From NCBI GenBank assembly GCA_031272095.1, contig JAISUM010000050.1, positions 1 to 37,791 on the forward strand: a stretch of 37,791 nucleotides of DNA, written 5' to 3'. Shown here one piece after another: positions 33,608-37,791 of this stretch. The notes below the pieces were generated by a model. It saw only the letters and a list, made by a program, of their open reading frames with translations, did not search any database and was not told the origin of the DNA. The position numbers and the translations under genes are program-made. The stretch is from Candidatus Symbiothrix sp. GTDB taxonomy: Bacteria; Bacteroidota; Bacteroidia; Bacteroidales; Azobacteroidaceae. Position 1 is the first letter of the stretch; the number at the start of each line of letters is the position of its first letter.

Positions 33608-35007
33608 GACAAGCCAAATTCTTGATGCAGTTGGGGGATTTCGACGTCTAAAAAGCCTTTTTTCAGCAGTCGGCGTTTGAACTCGTTTTGCACTTCCGGT
33701 TCGCCATGCACGATGAACAGGCGTTTGACGTCTTGCGGATGCTGGCATGACAAATATTGACACAGGTCATTGTAATCGGCATGGGCGCTCATCGAATTGA
33801 GGGTAACAATATCGGCTTTGACCGTGAACGGCATCCCGAAAATACCGACGGTTTCGGGATGTTTTTTCAGTCGTGCGCCCAATGAATCCGGCTCGCAATA
33901 GCCGATAATCATAATCGTGTTGCGCCAGTTTTCGATGCTGTTGGCAATGTGGTGTTTGACGCGACCTGCTTCTGCCATTCCCGATGCCGAAATGATGACC
34001 GACGGTTTGGCGTCGCTGTTCAATGCCTGCGATTCGCGTTTGTCGGTGATGTATTTCAGCCCTTTGAATCGGAAGGGGTCGGCATCGGCTTTCAGCAATT
34101 TTTGCACCGAGCGGTTGAAACATTCTTTGTGATGTTTCACCACTTCTGTTACCTTGACCGACATCGGACTATCCACATAATAATTGACCGGAGGCAGTTC
34201 TCCGTCCAATTCCAAATCGTTGAGTGCGTAGAGCAATTCCTGTGTGCGTCCGACGCTGAAAGCCGGAATAATCAGTTTTCCGCGTTTTTGCAGACAAGTG
34301 GTTTGTATATTTTTCAACAGATCGCCTGCGTAAGTTTCGATACGGTCGTGCAAACGATCGCCATAAGTAGATTCGATGATCAGGTAATCGGCTTGCGGAA
34401 AGGTTTCGGGTGAGCGCAAAATTGGGTCGCCGTAACGTCCGACGTCGCCGCTGAAAGCCAATGAGATAGTTTTCCCGTTTTCGGTCAACTGCAAAAAAAT
34501 CGTAGCGCTACCGACAATATGTCCGTCGTCGTAAAGCGTCAGGCGGATATCTTTATCAACTTGCACCGGCTGCCGATAATTGACGGCGTGCATATAATCG
34601 AAAGTGCGCATCACGTCTTCTTTCGTATAGATCAGTTCGACAGGCTGTTTGCCTTCTTCGCGTCGCTTTTTATTGACGAAATGCAGGTCTTGTTCTTGGA
34701 TTTCAGCCGAATCGAGCAGCAATATTTTGATGATGTCAATGGTTGCCGTTGTCGCATAGATCTTTCCTCGAAAACCGTCTTTTACCAATTTCGGCAGCAA
34801 GCCGGAGTGGTCAATATGTGCGTGAGACAGAAACACATAGCTGACTTCTTCGGGTTGGAAGCCCCATGTGCGATTCAAGGATTCGGTATCGTGTCCCATT
34901 CCTTGAAACATACCGCAATCAAGCAAAAATTTTTTGCCGGTATTGAGTGTTACCAAGTGCTTTGAGCCGGTAACAGTGCGAGCTGCGCCATGAAAAGCAA
35001 TTTTCAT
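33604..35007 (-). CDS. Metallo-beta-lactamase/beta-CASP RNA-processing nuclease
   Basis: The 467-aa product starts at ATG 35007 (MKIAFHGAARTVTGSKH). The ORF-track extension to 35139 crosses the promoter. It has the metal-binding HAHIDHSG motif, LDCGMFQG, FSGDVGRYGDP, then the beta-CASP elements ESTYGDR, SASGMAEAGRVKHH and SAHADYNDL, and a terminal FIVHGEPE. This is the COG1236 (Ysh1/CPSF-like) family, whose members are RNA endo- or exonucleases. It is cytoplasmic and first in the four-gene run. The link to DUF3316, S41 and proC has no obvious metabolic logic. Confidence 0.88.
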   Translation of the reverse strand: MKIAFHGAARTVTGSKHLVTLNTGKKFLLDCGMFQGMGHDTESLNRTWGFQPEEVSYVFLSHAHIDHSGLLPKLVKDGFRGKIYATTATIDIIKILLLDSAEIQEQDLHFVNKKRREEGKQPVELIYTKEDVMRTFDYMHAVNYRQPVQVDKDIRLTLYDDGHIVGSATIFLQLTENGKTISLAFSGDVGRYGDPILRSPETFPQADYLIIESTYGDRLHDRIETYAGDLLKNIQTTCLQKRGKLIIPAFSVGRTQELLYALNDLELDGELPPVNYYVDSPMSVKVTEVVKHHKECFNRSVQKLLKADADPFRFKGLKYITDKRESQALNSDAKPSVIISASGMAEAGRVKHHIANSIENWRNTIMIIGYCEPDSLGARLKKHPETVGIFGMPFTVKADIVTLNSMSAHADYNDLCQYLSCQHPQDVKRLFIVHGEPEVQNEFKRRLLKKGFLDVEIPQLHQEFGLS

Positions 35008-35032
35008 ACCAATGTAAGTTTGAATGATGTCG

Positions 35033-35040
35033 CAAAGGTA
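35033..35040 (-). promoter_or_regulatory. -7 promoter box of the beta-CASP gene run
   Basis: The minus strand reads TACCTTTG about 25 bases upstream of the ATG at 35007. A -33 element at standard spacing is not clear. Confidence 0.5.
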
Positions 35041-35128
35041 AGCAATAATTATGAAATAACAGTTCGGATGTTGTTTTTTATGCAAAAAAATTGCCACCTT
35101 TGCAAGCTGAAAAAATAACCTTACCTTT

Positions 35129-35158
35129 TTGCAAATCAAAATTTAATTTGTACTTTTG
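35129..35158 (+). promoter_or_regulatory. Bacteroidota-type promoter for the ATPase gene
   Basis: TTG (35129-35131) in a T-rich context, a 19-base spacer and TACTTTTG (35151-35158) match the -33/-7 arrangement. The chosen ATG is at 35187. The ORF-track start at 35091 precedes this promoter and is rejected. Confidence 0.6.
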
Positions 35159-35186
35159 TAGCGATATTTCAAATCCGTCAAAAATT

Positions 35187-36809
35187 ATGGCAACGTTACG
35201 CAAAAAACTGCCGATTGGCATACAAACTTTTGAGACAATTATCAGCGAAAATTATGTTTACGTTGATAAAACGCGGTATTTGGTCGAAATGATTGATACA
35301 GGCAAAATTTATTTCCTGTCCCGTCCGCGTCGTTTCGGCAAATCGTTGACTGTATCGACCTTTGATGCAATGTTTTCCGGCAAAAAAGAACTGTTCAAGG
35401 GACTGTATGCCGAAGAGTTTATGAATCGGGCGGATTATTACAGTTCGCCGGTTATTCGTCTGGATATGAGCCAGGTAACAACATATTCCAACTTTGAAAG
35501 ATTCGAGGCGTCGATAAATCTCATGCTTGAAAGTATTGCAAAAAAATATGACATTGAGATTAATAACAGTTTTTCGCCGGATGTTATTTTCAACAAATTA
35601 ATTCAGGATATTGCCCAAAAACACGGTAAAGTTGTGATTTTGCTCGACGAATACGATAAACCCTACGTCGATTTCTTCACTCAACCCGAAAAAGCAGAGC
35701 AGATTAGAGGTTTTTTGCGAAACTTCTATGTCCAAATAAAAGCAAACGACGAATATATCCGCTTTGTGTTTATCACCGGAATTTCAAAATTTGCCCGTTT
35801 CGGCGTGTTTTCGGGCTTAAATTCGCCTGAAGATATTTCACTGACAAAACGATATGGCAAAATGCTGGGATATTCCGAAGAAGAAATCGTTAAATATTTT
35901 TCGGAAGAATTAAAAGATACTGCTGAAGAATTGGGAATTTCCGTTGACGCACTGCTTGACAGAATGCGTTATTATTACGACGGATTCTGTTTCGACGGCA
36001 TTCATAAACTTTACAATCCGTTTTCTACTATCAACTTTTTCAAAGCAAAAAGTTTCGACAATTTTTGGATGGAATCAGGCACTACCAAATTGATTACGGA
36101 TTATCTGAAAACGCATAAATTAAGTGTAGAGCAGTTTCATAATATTCAGGTTTCGCGCGATTTTGCTCGAAGTCCGGGCGATATGGATTCGACGCCGCCC
36201 GAAGGTTTTCTTTATCAAGGCGGATATTTGACCATCAGCCGCGCCGAAGGCGAGTTTTTAGCGCTTGATTATCCTAATACAGAGGTGCTTAACTCGATGT
36301 CGCGCTTGGTGTCGGAAATTGTTTGCAAACGTAACGACGATGATTTTGCGCATTATCGCAGCGATTTGTTGGCAGCACTTTCTTCCAAAAATAAAGAGAA
36401 ACTTTCAAAAGTATTTAATTGCCTTTTGGCAAGTATTCCGTACGATGATTTCAGGCGTGGCGCCGAACGAAATATCTCTGATAATATTTATGACTTTCCT
36501 TTGCACGAATGGCACTATCGTTCGATGATTCTGGCTTTTGTGCGCGGTTGCGGAGTGGCTGCTGTTGCCGAAATGCACACCAATCTGGGGCGTGCCGACT
36601 TGGTGCTGGACTATCTGGGAAATGTTTGGGTAATAGAAATTAAAGTAGCATACAAACCGGAAGACGTACCTGCAAAACTTGCCGAAGCAAAAGCGCAAAT
36701 TATAGACGGCAATTACACAGCGCCTTATCCCAATTCTACCGCAATCGCAATGGTGATTGACGATACCAAACGGGAATTTACGGAAAGCGAAATAGTGGTT
36801 AGTAGTTAG
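35187..36809 (+). CDS. AAA-ATPase-like protein with PD-(D/E)XK nuclease-like C-terminus
   Basis: The 540-aa product starts at ATG 35187 (MATLRKKLPIGIQTFE). The N-terminal part fits AAA-ATPase_like (PF09820), with YVYVDKT, a P-loop in SRPRRFGKSLTVSTF (about 46-60) and a Walker B in VVILLDEYDKPYVDFF (about 150). The C-terminal part has the PF08011-type nuclease-like motif GRADLVLDYLGNVWVIEIKVAY (about 475-496), with the D...ExK arrangement. The family is abundant and multi-copy in Bacteroidota and anaerobes. Its role is not established, although defence or mobile-element links have been proposed for related ATPase-nucleases. The last residues (IVVSS) and the stop lie in a heptamer tract. Confidence 0.82.
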   Translation: MATLRKKLPIGIQTFETIISENYVYVDKTRYLVEMIDTGKIYFLSRPRRFGKSLTVSTFDAMFSGKKELFKGLYAEEFMNRADYYSSPVIRLDMSQVTTYSNFERFEASINLMLESIAKKYDIEINNSFSPDVIFNKLIQDIAQKHGKVVILLDEYDKPYVDFFTQPEKAEQIRGFLRNFYVQIKANDEYIRFVFITGISKFARFGVFSGLNSPEDISLTKRYGKMLGYSEEEIVKYFSEELKDTAEELGISVDALLDRMRYYYDGFCFDGIHKLYNPFSTINFFKAKSFDNFWMESGTTKLITDYLKTHKLSVEQFHNIQVSRDFARSPGDMDSTPPEGFLYQGGYLTISRAEGEFLALDYPNTEVLNSMSRLVSEIVCKRNDDDFAHYRSDLLAALSSKNKEKLSKVFNCLLASIPYDDFRRGAERNISDNIYDFPLHEWHYRSMILAFVRGCGVAAVAEMHTNLGRADLVLDYLGNVWVIEIKVAYKPEDVPAKLAEAKAQIIDGNYTAPYPNSTAIAMVIDDTKREFTESEIVVSS

Positions 36810-36820
36810 TAGTTAGTGAA
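36793..36820. repeat. Heptamer tandem repeat at ATPase gene stop, four units
   Basis: TAGTGGT, TAGTAGT, TAGTAGT, TAGTGAA. The TAG stop at 36807-36809 falls inside the tract. Confidence 0.75.
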
Positions 36821-36868
36821 AAATCATATAAATCAATAGAGTCATTCTAAAATCAATTCAGACAATAA

Positions 36869-37791
36869 ATGCTTTTCAACTCACTCACTTTTGCCCTGTT
36901 CTTTCCAACAGTTTTTCTGATTTATTGGTTTGCGTTTCCCGTAAGGGCAGGGCGCGCCCTGCCCCTGCAACTGCAAAACCTGTTTTTGCTTGCGGGCAGT
37001 TACGTCTTTTACGCCTGGGCTTCTTGGAAAATTCTTCCCCTACTCTTCGTTTCCACGCTCGTTTTCTACAGTTTGGGCATTGTCATCTTTGAGGCAAAAA
37101 CCGAAAAACGGAAAAGTTTGTTCGCCGTTTTGGGCGTTGTGGCGGGATTAGCGACATTGCTTTATTTCAAATACACCAACTTTTTCATTACCTCGTTCAA
37201 AGATCTGTTTGAAAGTTTTGGTTTGCAAACCAATCTGCACACTTTCAATATTATCGTTCCGGTAGGTATTTCTTTTTACACTTTCCGCTTGTTGAGTTAC
37301 GTAATCGATATAAACAGAGGTAAATACGAACCGACACGCGATTTTGTGACATTTGCCGCTTATGTGGCATTTTTTCCCTGTATTTTGTCGGGACCGATTG
37401 ACCGCCCCAATACATTGATTCCGCAACTGCAATCTAAACGCACATTCGATTACTCGCTTGCCGTGGATGGTTGCCGGCAAATTCTGTGGGGATTGTTCAA
37501 AAAAGTAGTCGTTGCCGACCAGTGCGCCAATTTTGTAAACGATATATGGGATTCTTTTCCTGATTATTCCGGAGGAACGCTTCTGATTGCCGCTATACTT
37601 TATGTATTTCAAATGTACGCCGATTTCTCCGGTTACAGCGACATGGCAATAGGTGTTGGCAAACTGATGGGGCTGAAAATCACGCAAAACTTCAATTATC
37701 CGCTTTTTGCGCAGAATATTGCCGATTTCTGGCGGCGCTGGCACATTTCACTCACCTCATGGCTGACCGATTATGTATTTATGCCGCTGAA
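36869..37791 (+). CDS. MBOAT-family O-acyltransferase (AlgI-like), 3' truncated by window edge
   Basis: The frame from ATG 36869 is open to the window end (307 complete codons) and is missing from the ORF track because no stop is reached. It begins MLFNSLTFALFFPTVFLIYWF, typical of AlgI/DltB-like membrane-bound O-acyltransferases that move acyl groups onto polysaccharides. Many hydrophobic helices follow, then VPVGISFYTFRLLSYVID, LSGPIDRPNTLIPQL, ADFSGYSDMAIGVGKLMGL and NIADFWRRWHISLTSWL, the strongest family motif. The catalytic His nearer the C-terminus is not in the window. A perfect 20-bp palindrome (36945-36964) encodes RAGRALPLQ in the first periplasmic/cytoplasmic loop, where relatives have a shorter KNLKLQN-like link. 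The gene starts 59 bases after the ATPase stop. Confidence 0.85.
   Translation, partial: MLFNSLTFALFFPTVFLIYWFAFPVRAGRALPLQLQNLFLLAGSYVFYAWASWKILPLLFVSTLVFYSLGIVIFEAKTEKRKSLFAVLGVVAGLATLLYFKYTNFFITSFKDLFESFGLQTNLHTFNIIVPVGISFYTFRLLSYVIDINRGKYEPTRDFVTFAAYVAFFPCILSGPIDRPNTLIPQLQSKRTFDYSLAVDGCRQILWGLFKKVVVADQCANFVNDIWDSFPDYSGGTLLIAAILYVFQMYADFSGYSDMAIGVGKLMGLKITQNFNYPLFAQNIADFWRRWHISLTSWLTDYVFMPL
36941..36970. repeat. In-frame perfect palindrome inside the MBOAT gene
   Basis: GGGCAGGGCGCGCCCTGCCC (36945-36964) is a perfect 20-bp palindrome, followed by CTGCAA, which echoes the CTGCAA end of the GLTRNP-family repeat. It encodes RAGRALPLQ and keeps the frame. Confidence 0.85.

Noticed and set aside
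35187-36809. Phage-defence gene in a defence island
   Set aside because: The ATPase/PD-(D/E)XK architecture could suggest defence, but no other defence gene is adjacent and the family is common and multi-copy in this phylum.

Overview
The window looks like a chromosomal segment of a Bacteroidota bacterium, probably order Bacteroidales. The evidence is: several secreted proteins ending in type IX secretion (T9SS) sorting domains; a TonB-dependent receptor paired with a DUF5689-type lipoprotein; many -7 boxes of the Bacteroidota form TAnnTTTG instead of sigma-70 boxes; little Shine-Dalgarno signal; and family choices such as DUF3316, a beta-CASP nuclease and the AAA-ATPase-like/PD-(D/E)XK protein. 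I saw no tRNA, rRNA, CRISPR array, transposase or phage gene. Genus-level assignment is not possible by eye.

Layout. (1) 1-8.8 kb, plus strand: a secreted glycan-acting cluster with an alginate-lyase-like protein, a 1105-aa lectin/InlB-repeat surface protein, a small secreted protein with a G10 tract, and a GH29 alpha-L-fucosidase. (2) 8.9-10 kb: a beta-propeller lipoprotein. (3) 10-14.9 kb, minus strand: an ABC ATPase, a large FtsX-type permease and a GT4 glycosyltransferase, tightly coupled. (4) 15.0-15.8 kb: a membrane-anchored AraC-type regulator broken by a frameshift. (5) 15.9-30 kb, minus strand: one tightly packed run of TonB-dependent receptor, DUF5689/DUF6359 lipoprotein, DUF6359 T9SS protein, two secreted endonuclease I paralogues, dnaE, trxA, aroB. 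(6) 30.2-31 kb: an acyl-ACP thioesterase. (7) 31-35 kb, minus strand: beta-CASP nuclease, DUF3316-like protein, S41 peptidase lipoprotein, proC. (8) 35.2-37.8 kb: an AAA-ATPase-like/PD-(D/E)XK protein and the start of an MBOAT O-acyltransferase cut by the window edge.

The best candidate for an undescribed system is the 21.1-30.0 kb block. Two secreted endonucleases, two proteins sharing a predicted OB-like DUF6359 domain (one a surface lipoprotein, one T9SS-secreted) and an outer-membrane TonB receptor fit extracellular nucleic-acid capture, cleavage and import. This is inferred from families and gene order and is not proven.

The second theme is repeat biology. At least five families of short palindromes are present, and several lie in frame inside genes (the lyase, the lectin protein, aroB, the MBOAT protein), sometimes with paired changes that keep the hairpin. 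Separately, a 7-bp tandem repeat (CACTAAY or its complement) sits at the 3' end of five plus-strand coding regions, with the stop codon inside the tract. The fucosidase (14-bp tandem duplication), the small protein (G10) and the regulator (A6) also carry reading-frame features that could reflect phase variation or sequence error.
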